In this document: in pieces, positions 26,499-34,197 of the stretch | Layout of the letters: the number at the start of each line of letters is the position of its first letter | Position numbering within the stretch: position 1 is the first letter of the stretch | IMG/VR virus record: IMGVR_UViG_3300030012_003430 | Location: 1 to 45,059 of that record | Reading direction: 5' to 3' (one strand) | From: a virus | Length of the DNA stretch: 45,059 bases | Program-made: the position numbers and the translations under genes | Notes under the pieces: model-generated | The model's input: only the letters and a program-made list of their open reading frames with translations | Database searches by the model: none | What the model was told of the DNA's origin: nothing

Positions 26499-29400
26499 AT
26501 GGTACGGCTCGCACATTTTGGTGATACTCACATCAAGAACCTTAAATATCACTACGAGTATCGCAAAGTCTTTGAACAAGCTTATCAAATGCTACGAGAG
26601 CAGAACGTGGACTACATTATCCACTGCGGCGACCTAGCCCACACAAAGACACAGCTTTCACCAGAATATTTTGAGTTGGCTACAGAGTTCCTAAAGAACC
26701 TAGCAGACATCGCTCCAACTCACATCATCCTTGGGAATCACGACGGTAACCTGCGAAACAGTACTCGCCAAGACGCCATCACTCCGATCGTTGATGCCTT
26801 GGAGCATCCCGATCTTCACTTGCACAAGTTTTCAGGGGAAGTAAAATTAGATCATAACGTCACACTAAACGTCTTGTCAGTCTTCGATGAGACCAACTGG
26901 ACAGACCCCACCGACACAGATCGTATCAATATTGCTCTATATCATGGTGCTGTGAATAATAGCCGCACCGACCTTGGTTGGATTATGGATCACGGCGATC
27001 ACGACGTATCTGTCTTTGACAAGTTTGACTATGCGTTCCTAGGGGACATCCACAAGACCAATCAGTGCCTCAATGATTCAGGGACCATCCGCTATTGTGG
27101 TTCCACTATTCAGCAGAATCACGGCGAGACAAACGACAAGGGGTTTCTAGTTTGGGATATTGAGGATAAGACCAACTATGAGGTCAATCATTACGTCTTG
27201 GAGAACCCTAAACCGTTCACTACGATTGAGCTTACACCTAAAGGCAATATGCCTCGCAACTTGAACATCCAGCAGGGTTGCCGCCTGCGTATCGTTACTC
27301 ATCACAAAGTATCGCTGGATAAGATCCGCCGTGTGATGGACACTGCCAAGAGCAGATTTAAGCCTGAGAGTTTATCTTTTGTTAATAAGGCTGGGCTCAA
27401 GCGCTCTAGTGTAGATGTTGACGACCTAGGCAGCACAGAGAATCTTCGTGACCCACAAGTCCAAGAACGACTTATACGGGAATATTTAAAAGAGTATGAG
27501 CCTGATACCAAGACTCTAGAGAAGGTCTTCCAGCTTAACTCTAGGTATGATGCCCGAGTTAATGGTGAAGATGCAAGTCATCGCAATGTAAAGTGGTCGC
27601 TAAAGAGTATGCAGTTTGACAACCTCTTTAATTATGGAGAGGGAAACACAGTCAACTTCGAGAAGCTCAATGGTGTTGTTGGGATCTTCGGAAAGAACTA
27701 TTCAGGCAAAAGCTCTATTATTGATAGTGCGTTGTATACGATTTATAACTCTATCAGCAAGAACAATCGCAAGAATCTAAATATTATCAACCAGAATAAG
27801 CCGGCTGGTTGCGGTCGAGTTGAAATCGATGTTGCCGGCAAAACATATATCATTGAGCGTAAATCTGAAAAGTATACTAAAAAGCTTCACGGCGAAGAAA
27901 CAGAGGAAGCCAAGACTGATGTAGAGTTCACAATGATTGACCCAGCTACTGACGAAGAAGTTAGCTTGAACTCTCTTGATCGCAATGGTACAGACAAAGC
28001 TATCCGTAAGATCTTTGGTAGTCTTGATGATTTCCTGTTGACTAGTATGTCCAGTCAGATGGGTGCGATGACTTTCATCAACGAGGGCTCAACCAAACGT
28101 AAGGAAATCCTAGCCAAGTTTTTGGACCTTGACCAGTTTGAAAAGAAGTTCAAACTTGCCAAGGGCGATAGTCTTGAGACTCGTGCGCTACTAAGAAAGT
28201 TAGAAGATAATACTTTTGATGATGATATAGCGCAACTTGTCGGACAAATGTCCGATAATGAAAAGGCAAAGGAAAAGCAAGAAAGAAAGTGTGCTAAACT
28301 AACTACACAGCTAGAAACCACTATTGAGAGAATTAAAGAAATCGATGGACTTTTCGCATCTGCCCCTGTTGAGCTTATTAATATTAGAAAAGAGACGAAA
28401 AGACTTGCAAAAGCAGAGCAAGAAAAAACAGACTGCGAGCTTCGAACAGCGGGTGCAAAAACCAAAAAAGAAATCCTCTTAGCTAAGTTAGAAAATATCG
28501 ACTCTTTTCTGAGCGAGTTTGATAGTGAATCTTTGGATTCTAAGATCGCAGAGGTTCTAACTCTTAAGGATGAGATTCGAGAACTAGAGACAAGTCTTAA
28601 GATCGAAACTCGCAACAAAGAGACTTATGAGAAAAAGCTAAGCGTATTAGATGAAGTACCTTGCGGTCCTGACTGTGGGCTGCGTAAGTACATTAAAGAT
28701 GCTTATGAAGCAAAAAAGCTTTTGTCGGAAACCAAGATTACAATTTATAATCTTCAAACCGAAATAAGATTACGCAATGAAACACTATCCGAAATGGACG
28801 TGGACAGTCTAAGATCTCAGAAAGAAAAGTACGAAAAACTTCTGGAGAAGCAGCGCAATCTGTCAACCGAAGCAACCAGTCTAGATTTGCTGGTAGAAAG
28901 AACAAACAATGAAATTAATACGCTTACTAATGATATCAAGACTGCTTCCGAACGGATCCAAACTTACGAAGACAACAAGGAAGCTATTGAGAACCGTGAG
29001 GAGCTTATTCAAGAACAGTCCGATCTAGCTGACCAGAAGATCCTGGCTGAGAATGAGTTGGCTATCTGTGAAGCGAAGATCATGGATTATATCAAGCAGC
29101 ACGGTGGCATCGAACAACAGATTATCAATCTTCAGGCTAAAAAGCAAGAACTAGAAGACCTGCGTACAGAATACGCTGCCTATGATTTGTTCATGCGCTG
29201 CACTCACAGTAATGGCATCAGCTACGATGTTGTAAAGCGGATGCTCCCTCTCATCAACGAGGAGATCAGCACGGTGCTTGCCAACGTCACCGACTTTGAT
29301 ATTTTCTTTGAGGCAGAAAAGAATAAGTTAGATATCTTCATCAAGCATCCAAAGTACGAAGCACGACCTTTAGAGATGGCTTCTGGAGCAGAGAAAACGC

Positions 29401-29651
29401 TCGCAGCGATTGCCATTCGTATCGCCCTAACCAACGTGTCAACCCTACCAAAATCAGACATTATGATTATGGATGAGCCGGGCACAGCACTGGACGCTGA
29501 AAACCTTGAAGGCTTTATGCGAGTGATGGAAATGATTAAGGGCTACTACAAGACTGTGCTTTTGATTACTCACTTGGATAGTCTCAAAGATATTGCCGAT
29601 ATGACTATTGACATTGAACGTCAAGATGGGTATGCTTATGTTTCCCAATAA
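26499..29651 (+). CDS. Single-chain Mre11-Rad50 (SbcD-SbcC, T4 gp47-gp46) recombination nuclease
   Basis: This 1050-residue protein joins two enzymes that are usually separate. Residues 1 to about 350 are an Mre11/SbcD phosphoesterase with GDTH (8-11), GDLAH (44-48) and GNHD (79-82). Residues about 370-1050 are a Rad50/SbcC ATPase: Walker A GKNYSGKS (398-405), two long coiled-coil arms, an apex with PCGPDCG in place of the usual CxxC zinc hook, the ABC signature SGAEKT (962-967) and Walker B IMIMDEP (D992, E993). The complex resects DNA ends for recombination-dependent replication. No stop or frameshift separates the halves. Its last codons are duplicated downstream of an inserted methyltransferase gene. 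Confidence 0.92.
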   Translation: MVRLAHFGDTHIKNLKYHYEYRKVFEQAYQMLREQNVDYIIHCGDLAHTKTQLSPEYFELATEFLKNLADIAPTHIILGNHDGNLRNSTRQDAITPIVDALEHPDLHLHKFSGEVKLDHNVTLNVLSVFDETNWTDPTDTDRINIALYHGAVNNSRTDLGWIMDHGDHDVSVFDKFDYAFLGDIHKTNQCLNDSGTIRYCGSTIQQNHGETNDKGFLVWDIEDKTNYEVNHYVLENPKPFTTIELTPKGNMPRNLNIQQGCRLRIVTHHKVSLDKIRRVMDTAKSRFKPESLSFVNKAGLKRSSVDVDDLGSTENLRDPQVQERLIREYLKEYEPDTKTLEKVFQLNSRYDARVNGEDASHRNVKWSLKSMQFDNLFNYGEGNTVNFEKLNGVVGIFGKNYSGKSSIIDSALYTIYNSISKNNRKNLNIINQNKPAGCGRVEIDVAGKTYIIERKSEKYTKKLHGEETEEAKTDVEFTMIDPATDEEVSLNSLDRNGTDKAIRKIFGSLDDFLLTSMSSQMGAMTFINEGSTKRKEILAKFLDLDQFEKKFKLAKGDSLETRALLRKLEDNTFDDDIAQLVGQMSDNEKAKEKQERKCAKLTTQLETTIERIKEIDGLFASAPVELINIRKETKRLAKAEQEKTDCELRTAGAKTKKEILLAKLENIDSFLSEFDSESLDSKIAEVLTLKDEIRELETSLKIETRNKETYEKKLSVLDEVPCGPDCGLRKYIKDAYEAKKLLSETKITIYNLQTEIRLRNETLSEMDVDSLRSQKEKYEKLLEKQRNLSTEATSLDLLVERTNNEINTLTNDIKTASERIQTYEDNKEAIENREELIQEQSDLADQKILAENELAICEAKIMDYIKQHGGIEQQIINLQAKKQELEDLRTEYAAYDLFMRCTHSNGISYDVVKRMLPLINEEISTVLANVTDFDIFFEAEKNKLDIFIKHPKYEARPLEMASGAEKTLAAIAIRIALTNVSTLPKSDIMIMDEPGTALDAENLEGFMRVMEMIKGYYKTVLLITHLDSLKDIADMTIDIERQDGYAYVSQ
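29603..29641 (+). repeat. 39-bp direct repeat, copy A (left junction of methyltransferase cassette)
   Basis: This 39-base segment lies at the 3' end of the Mre11-Rad50 fusion gene and is identical to 30621-30659, a distance of 1018 bp. It also contains candidate starts of the methyltransferase. After the identical part, copy A reads TTTCCCAATAA through the stop, encoding the same final V-S-Q as copy B with different codons. Confidence 0.95.
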
Positions 29652-30669
29652 TGTTTTTAAAACTAATTTTACCTCCCTTTATTGTGGGGATGCGTTGAAC
29701 CTCTACGAAGAGTGGGACGCCCCTGATGTAATCATATCTGACGGGGCATATGGGGTGTCTGGTTTTGATGGGGATACACACACTCCCTCAAATATTCCTG
29801 ACTGGTATGAACCTCATATAAAAGAGTGGACACGGTTTTCTAAACCAAATACAACACTTTGGTTCTGGAATACGGAGATAGGCTGGGCCCTTGCTCATCC
29901 AGTCATAGAAAAGAATGGTTGGCGATATGTTGGCTGTAATACTTGGAACAAAGGGTCGGGACATATCGCAGGAAATATTAATACAAGCACCATCAAAAGG
30001 TTCCCTCCCGTTACGGAGGTGTGTGCTCACTACGTCAGGGAACCACAAATAGGAACAATGACTATAAAAAAGTGGATAATCAGCGAATGGAAACGCAGCG
30101 GTCTACCGCTTTATAGAGCCAATGAGGCGTGCGGGGTAAAGAACGCCGCCAGCCGAAAATATTTAACCAGCGACCACTTGTGGTATCGTCCGCCTCCCGA
30201 TGCTTTTGAAAAGATGGTAAGATATGCTAATCAGCATGGCGACCAAAATAATACCCCTTATTACTCTCTTGATGGAATCAACCCAATGACTCGTGCGGAG
30301 TGGATAAACTACCAGCCAAGATTTGCGTGTCCTTATGGAACAACAAATGTGTGGGAACTTCCTCCATTGCGAGGAAAAGAGCGTGTGAAAACCGAAACTA
30401 ATAAAGCCGCCCACCCCAATCAGAAGCCGTTGGTTTTATTGTCTCCGCTTATTGAGGCTACTACGGAGAGCGGAGGTGTTGTTTGGGAGCCTTTTGGTGG
30501 AATGTTTTCGGCTGCTTTGGCGGCTGAAAGTTTAGGGCGACTTGCTTTTGCCGCAGAAATAAACCCCGACCATTTCAAATATGCAACCCAGCGATTTACT
30601 TCAAGGGCAACAAATAAAAAGACTATTGACATTGAACGTCAAGATGGGTATGCTTATGTCAGTCAATAA
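29638..30669 (+). CDS. Site-specific DNA methyltransferase, inserted cassette
   Basis: The start is placed at the ATG at 29638, inside the end of the previous gene; ATGs at 29632 and 29626 are also possible and no clear ribosome-binding site decides. The product has about 343 residues. ISDGAYGVSGFDGD resembles catalytic motif IV with DGAY in place of DPPY, and VWEPFGGMFSAALAAESLGR resembles the SAM-binding motif I near the C terminus, so the order is that of beta-class amino-methyltransferases. The middle has conserved-looking LWFWNTEIGWA and NEACGVKNAASRKYL. No restriction enzyme lies next to it. The last 15 residues copy the C terminus of the preceding protein. It probably protects phage DNA; the target base is unknown. 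Confidence 0.85.
   Translation: MFPNNVFKTNFTSLYCGDALNLYEEWDAPDVIISDGAYGVSGFDGDTHTPSNIPDWYEPHIKEWTRFSKPNTTLWFWNTEIGWALAHPVIEKNGWRYVGCNTWNKGSGHIAGNINTSTIKRFPPVTEVCAHYVREPQIGTMTIKKWIISEWKRSGLPLYRANEACGVKNAASRKYLTSDHLWYRPPPDAFEKMVRYANQHGDQNNTPYYSLDGINPMTRAEWINYQPRFACPYGTTNVWELPPLRGKERVKTETNKAAHPNQKPLVLLSPLIEATTESGGVVWEPFGGMFSAALAAESLGRLAFAAEINPDHFKYATQRFTSRATNKKTIDIERQDGYAYVSQ
30621..30659 (+). repeat. 39-bp direct repeat, copy B (right junction of methyltransferase cassette)
   Basis: This is identical over 39 bases to 29603-29641. It encodes the last residues of the methyltransferase in one frame and contains the start codon of the lipoprotein gene in another. It is likely the original junction between the recombination gene and the lipoprotein gene, separated by the inserted cassette. 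Confidence 0.95.
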
Positions 30670-31087
30670 ACTTGCTGCTTGTATTATATTACTAGTTGCG
30701 TGTGGCGATACTAAAGAACGAGATTGTGTTGTTGGACAAGATACGCAGAATGGACTTTATGAACTGCGTCTCACACAACACGGTGGCGACTGTGGTAGGG
30801 TGTGGGAATCTATAGAGACCGAGTTGATCGACGGCGCACCAATGCCACCTGATGATCAAGCGGGTTGTTCCCTGAACGTTAGTAACTGGGAGCCTAACAG
30901 TTGTACCACCAGGACTAACTTTGATTGTAATGACGCTGCTTTCTGGGAGATGCAAATGGACTGGATCATCTCCAGTCATCAAGATCAACCAGATATGGTG
31001 TTCGGCTCGCTAAGGCTCCAAGCCATAAACTATGCTCAGCTTTATATGTGCGAATCAGTATATTATGTTGAAGGAATTAAGAAGTGA
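30656..31087 (+). CDS. Small secreted lipoprotein, Cys-rich
   Basis: From the ATG at 30656 the product has 143 residues; an in-frame ATG at 30650 adds two. The N terminus, MSVNKLAACIILLVACGDTK, is a short lipoprotein signal peptide with lipobox LVAC and lipidated Cys at residue 16. The mature part has six or more Cys residues and CSLNVSNWEPNSCTTRTNFD, a pattern that reminds me of small secreted proteins of deltaproteobacteria; this is an impression. Its start overlaps the repeat at the end of the methyltransferase gene. It may act at the host envelope, for example in superinfection exclusion. The stop overlaps the next GTG start. Confidence 0.72.
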   Translation: MSVNKLAACIILLVACGDTKERDCVVGQDTQNGLYELRLTQHGGDCGRVWESIETELIDGAPMPPDDQAGCSLNVSNWEPNSCTTRTNFDCNDAAFWEMQMDWIISSHQDQPDMVFGSLRLQAINYAQLYMCESVYYVEGIKK

Positions 31088-31554
31088 AGGTGCTGGTTAG
31101 TTCCTGTGTTTATGGGAATAATGTCAGGTGGAATGGCAGCAATAGGTATTATGACGAGATTCACACCTGGGCTAAAGAAAATGATTTTGAACTTATTCCA
31201 ATATGCCCAGAGCACGAACTTTTTGGAACACCTAGAGCCTCAATCCGCCTGCGTCAAAAAGGTGACGAAGTTTTGGGAATAATGGGAAGCCAAGAAGTTT
31301 TTGGACAGATAAAAGATAAGTGTAGAGAGATAGCTTCTCGGTACCAAAATGTAGTTGGATTCATAGGTTTTTCTAACTCTCCAACTTGTGGTTTATCTGC
31401 CGGCGTAAAGGATAGGGGATCGACTATAAAAGCACCAATGCACCAGAATCTTGAGTGCCCTACAACAGAAGCAAGTTCAATGAACACCGAGGCAAACCGC
31501 AGTAGGTTTTTGGCAAGGATAAGAAAGTGGATGGAAAATGAAAAAAATATATAA
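31084..31554 (+). CDS. DUF523 family protein, TudS-like
   Basis: This 156-residue protein starts at GTG in a GTGA overlap with the lipoprotein gene. It opens VKVLVSSCVYGNNVRWNG and has CPEHELFGTPR and NSPTCGLSAG. The three Cys (C8, C41, C102) match the spacing of DUF523, whose characterised member TudS uses three Cys to hold a 4Fe-4S cluster that removes sulphur from thiouracil. The fit is to the motif pattern; the substrate here is unknown. A role in clearing modified bases or in RNA sulphur metabolism would suit its place next to a MazG-like gene, which it overlaps by 17 bases. Confidence 0.8.
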   Translation: MKVLVSSCVYGNNVRWNGSNRYYDEIHTWAKENDFELIPICPEHELFGTPRASIRLRQKGDEVLGIMGSQEVFGQIKDKCREIASRYQNVVGFIGFSNSPTCGLSAGVKDRGSTIKAPMHQNLECPTTEASSMNTEANRSRFLARIRKWMENEKNI

Positions 31555-31855
31555 CAAACTAGTCAGAGACAAAATACCAGAGATAATCAAAGAATCTGGT
31601 TCACATTGTGCTTATCACCGGGCTACTGGTGCAGAGCTTGAGGAAGCGTTGCTCAATAAGCTTATAGAAGAAGTTAATGAGTTTGTACAGGATCCCTGCC
31701 TAGAGGAGATGGCAGACATACAGGAAGTCCTGTGGTCTATTCAGGAGTTTTTCAAATTGTCTGAATATGATCTGATGGCTACAATAAACACAAAGTCAAA
31801 TGAACGAGGATCCTTTGAGCAAGGTATCGTCCTAGAATACGTTTCTGACAACTAG
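31538..31855 (+). CDS. MazG/PRA-PH-like nucleoside triphosphate pyrophosphohydrolase
   Basis: This 105-residue helical protein begins MKKIYNKLVRDKIPEIIKES, the typical start of a subgroup of all-alpha NTP pyrophosphatases. The metal-binding pattern is LIEEVNEFV (E44, E45, E48) and LEEMADIQEV (E57, D60). These enzymes hydrolyse nucleoside triphosphates to monophosphates; phage versions are thought to alter nucleotide or alarmone pools. The gene overlaps the upstream DUF523 gene, so the two are likely made together. Confidence 0.82.
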   Translation: MKKIYNKLVRDKIPEIIKESGSHCAYHRATGAELEEALLNKLIEEVNEFVQDPCLEEMADIQEVLWSIQEFFKLSEYDLMATINTKSNERGSFEQGIVLEYVSDN

Positions 31856-31856
31856 T

Positions 31857-32018
31857 ATGTTGTGGTTTTTACAGGAATACCCAATAATAAGCGGGCTAAT
31901 ATTATCAATAGCGTTAGGACTCCCTACAGGATTAGGAACAGTTTGGACAATACGGGCTTATCACGAGCCACCCAAGAAAGATGAAAACGCTTGGGACGAT
32001 GAATGGGATTTAAAATGA
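31857..32018 (+). CDS. 53-residue single-pass membrane protein
   Basis: The ATG at 31857 starts one base after the MazG stop and the TGA overlaps the ATG of the next gene. The product has one hydrophobic helix at about residues 10-32 (IISGLILSIALGLPTGLGTV) and a charged acidic tail with Trp residues (AWDDEWDLK). Tight coupling to both neighbours is the main support for translation. Function is unknown; small phage membrane proteins of this kind are often lysis or envelope factors. Confidence 0.55.
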   Translation: MLWFLQEYPIISGLILSIALGLPTGLGTVWTIRAYHEPPKKDENAWDDEWDLK

Positions 32019-32212
32019 AAATAGGTGACTTAGTACAAACAACCATATTTGACAGCAACGGCTCAGGGGGGTATGGTCTCATTATTTCGAAGCACGAGTT
32101 GGAGGACCATTGGGTTGTTCGCTGGTGTTCAGAAGAGTGGGAACTCAATTTTGGTTTGATCGGATCCTACGAGGTGCATGAGAAAGACCTCGCAGTGGTT
32201 TCAGAATCTTGA
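32015..32212 (+). CDS. Small GDLV protein 1 (SH3-like fold likely)
   Basis: The ATG at 32015 lies in an ATGA overlap with the preceding small membrane protein gene; an in-frame ATG at 32003 is less likely. The 65 residues begin MKIGDLVQTTIFD and contain YGLIISKHELEDHWVVRW, a short beta-rich pattern seen in SH3-like barrels. The next gene encodes a similar small protein (MRAGDLVRFRQ). The two may be diverged copies. No function is assigned. Confidence 0.65.
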   Translation: MKIGDLVQTTIFDSNGSGGYGLIISKHELEDHWVVRWCSEEWELNFGLIGSYEVHEKDLAVVSES

Positions 32213-32412
32213 GAGCAGGAGACCTAGTTCGGTTTAGGCAGTGCACGTTTCACGGAACACCTAAAGTTTATTCCGAATGGAAAATAGGCTTATTACTTGA
32301 GTATCACACCTGGGAAAAAGTAGCAAAGATAAGTTACAACGGTCAGGTTGTTCGTGTTCGGGCTTGTGATACAGAGATCCACAAGCAAGCCAAAAGAGTT
32401 ACTCAGAACTAA
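32209..32412 (+). CDS. Small GDLV protein 2 (SH3-like fold likely)
   Basis: This 67-residue protein starts at TTG in a TTGA overlap with the preceding gene. It begins with the same GDLV strand at residues 4-7 and continues WKIGLLLEYHTWEKVAKISY, followed by RVRACDTEIHKQAK. Length, composition and order resemble the preceding small protein. A start other than TTG is not available in this frame without losing the GDLV strand. Function is unknown. Confidence 0.6.
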   Translation: MRAGDLVRFRQCTFHGTPKVYSEWKIGLLLEYHTWEKVAKISYNGQVVRVRACDTEIHKQAKRVTQN

Positions 32413-32440
32413 TTATTGTTACTGAGGAGGTGCTATAACT

Positions 32441-32626
32441 ATGCAAGAAAAAATTGATAAAGCACTTGGAAAGTGGGCTTCTCGCAAACTTATTGTTTGG
32501 GGTACAGCCACGGTTTTTTTAGCAGTAGGTTCATTGACTAGTAGCGATTGGGTTGCTGTGTCTTTAGCTTACATTGGTTTACAGGGCGCTGCTGACATTG
32601 CAGCTACTTGGAGACACGGAAAATGA
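32441..32626 (+). CDS. Small membrane protein, holin-like
   Basis: This 61-residue protein has a strong ribosome-binding site, GAGGAGGTG, 10 bases before its ATG. After a charged N-terminal segment (QEKIDKALGKWASRK) come two hydrophobic stretches, about 17-31 and 36-53 (VAVSLAYIGLQGAADIAA), and a basic tail. This resembles small holins in size and layout, but many short phage membrane proteins look alike and no endolysin gene is visible here. Its TGA overlaps the next ATG. Confidence 0.6.
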   Translation: MQEKIDKALGKWASRKLIVWGTATVFLAVGSLTSSDWVAVSLAYIGLQGAADIAATWRHGK

Positions 32627-32937
32627 AAACAGTTTGGTATAAGATAAAGAGTAGCGCCTGGTGGCTAGCATCCCTTGTGGTGTTATCTATTGGGATGTTT
32701 TGGTTTCTTTATAATCTTGTCCGACCAACTGAGAACAAGACTGAGTTTATGGAAAATGCTCAAACTAAAGTTCATACAGCTATTAAAGAAAATGAGATCC
32801 GTGCTAAATTACAAAAAGATAAGATTGGTGCAATCAAAAAGATTTACGATCAAAAACTTAAAGAGACAAAAGAAATCCAAGATCGTGAAGAAAGGTTGAG
32901 AGCATTGATTAGATTACATGATGAATTAGATTTATAA
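32623..32937 (+). CDS. Membrane-anchored coiled-coil protein, possibly i-spanin-like
   Basis: The ATG at 32623 overlaps the preceding stop. The 104-residue product has one membrane helix at about 12-34 (WWLASLVVLSIGMFWFLYNL) followed by a long charged helix to the C terminus (residues 45-104), rich in Lys, Glu and Arg. That arrangement is seen in inner-membrane spanins, but an outer-membrane spanin partner is not evident next to it. It lies directly before the FtsZ-like gene, so an alternative is a membrane anchor for that filament protein. Confidence 0.65.
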   Translation: MKTVWYKIKSSAWWLASLVVLSIGMFWFLYNLVRPTENKTEFMENAQTKVHTAIKENEIRAKLQKDKIGAIKKIYDQKLKETKEIQDREERLRALIRLHDELDL

Positions 32938-32948
32938 GGAAATGTTTT

Positions 32949-34196
32949 ATGGCTAGCCCGAGACTTCGAAGACTTAGACGGGCACGAAGAGTAGAGCTAG
33001 CACGTAAACGTTTAGGAAACTATATATCACATACCACTATTACAGAGGAGAGCGAAAAGATGGTAGATATCCCTACACTAGATATTGAAGATTATGATCC
33101 AGACCTCAATGAGGAACAGGAGACAGTAGAAGATAAATCAGGTGGTGCTCTGACCTATGCTATTGTTGGCGCAGGTCAAGGTGGCGGTCGTATGGCTAAA
33201 GCCTTTTATGATATGGGCTACACTAAGACGGTAGCAGTCAACACTGCTCGATCTGATCTCAATGGACTTGATATCCCAGAAGAGCAAAAGTTCTTGGTTG
33301 ACGAGCACGGCGATCAGGGTGCTGGCAAGGACCAAGCCAAAGCTGAAGCAGCGATTGAGCGTAAGGAGCAAGAAGTATTTAATAAGTTCCGTGAAGTATT
33401 TGGGACTAATGTTGACCGCATCTTGATTTGTCTTGGTGTATCTGGCGGCTCTGGTGGTGGTACAGTGAACACCTTGATCAAGGTAGCCAAGAAGTATTTC
33501 ACTTATATCGGCGTTGAGAACGTTGACGAACGTGTCGGCGTGGTTGCTTCTCTTCCAACTGCTGGCGAGTCAGCCTCCCCAACGGTCGCTAAGAATGCTC
33601 ACGCTCGCATTACCCAACTTTGCGGGCTCGCAGAAAAAGGAAAGATTGCTCCCCTTATTATGGTGGACAACGAGAAGATTAAAAGATTGTACCCAAAACT
33701 CACAGTCAAAAAGTTCTGGACTACAATCAACAACACAGTCGCTGGCTTGTTCCACGTCTTCAACGTACTGGCAAACCAAGACTCAGAGTACACAACCTTT
33801 GATGCTACAGACTACGACAGTATTATGAAGCAGCCAGGCTGTATGATTATGGGTGTAACTAGTGTCAAGAACCTTGAGAACGAAACCGCTGTCTCAAGTG
33901 CCCTCAAGAAGAACCTAGAGAAAACCCTTCTCGCTGAAGGTTTTGACTTGACAACTGCTACAGGTGCTGCTTGTATTGTTGTTGGTAGTGAAGAGATCTT
34001 TGAAGAGACTGTCGGCTTGATGGATAACATTGAGTTTGGTTTTGATACTTTGGCTGCTTTGACTGGAGGTGCTATGGTTCACCGTGGTATCTACGAAGAT
34101 GACAACAAGGATAAGCTTGTGACTTACACTTTGGTCAGCGGTCTTAAGCGTCCAGCTAAGCGTATCGAGGGACTAAAGAAGTTCCTAAAGAAGTAA
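32949..34196 (+). CDS. Divergent FtsZ/tubulin-superfamily GTPase
   Basis: This 415-residue protein has a basic N-terminal extension (RLRRLRRARRVELARKRL) and an acidic linker, about 65 residues in all, before the GTPase core. IVGAGQGGGRMAKAF (from residue 72) matches the FtsZ nucleotide loop, followed by VAVNTARSDL. GVSGGSGGGT (163-172) matches the tubulin signature. IMVDNEKI (237-244) corresponds to the FtsZ PND segment, and FDATDYDSIM (284-293) to the T7 loop with D285 and D288. FtsZ sequence order is kept throughout, while short PhuZ-type phage tubulins lack the long extension. It may form filaments for genome or particle positioning or interfere with host division. Polymerisation cannot be shown from sequence. 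Confidence 0.82.
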   Translation: MASPRLRRLRRARRVELARKRLGNYISHTTITEESEKMVDIPTLDIEDYDPDLNEEQETVEDKSGGALTYAIVGAGQGGGRMAKAFYDMGYTKTVAVNTARSDLNGLDIPEEQKFLVDEHGDQGAGKDQAKAEAAIERKEQEVFNKFREVFGTNVDRILICLGVSGGSGGGTVNTLIKVAKKYFTYIGVENVDERVGVVASLPTAGESASPTVAKNAHARITQLCGLAEKGKIAPLIMVDNEKIKRLYPKLTVKKFWTTINNTVAGLFHVFNVLANQDSEYTTFDATDYDSIMKQPGCMIMGVTSVKNLENETAVSSALKKNLEKTLLAEGFDLTTATGAACIVVGSEEIFEETVGLMDNIEFGFDTLAALTGGAMVHRGIYEDDNKDKLVTYTLVSGLKRPAKRIEGLKKFLKK

Positions 34197-34197
34197 A

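Noticed and set aside
28055-28618. 187-residue minus-strand open frame
   Set aside because: It lies wholly within the Rad50 coiled-coil region and has a low-complexity Ser/Leu composition typical of antisense frames.
29608-29637. TTG start for the methyltransferase within the recombination gene
   Set aside because: Three ATG codons lie just downstream and this segment is the duplicated tail of the preceding gene.
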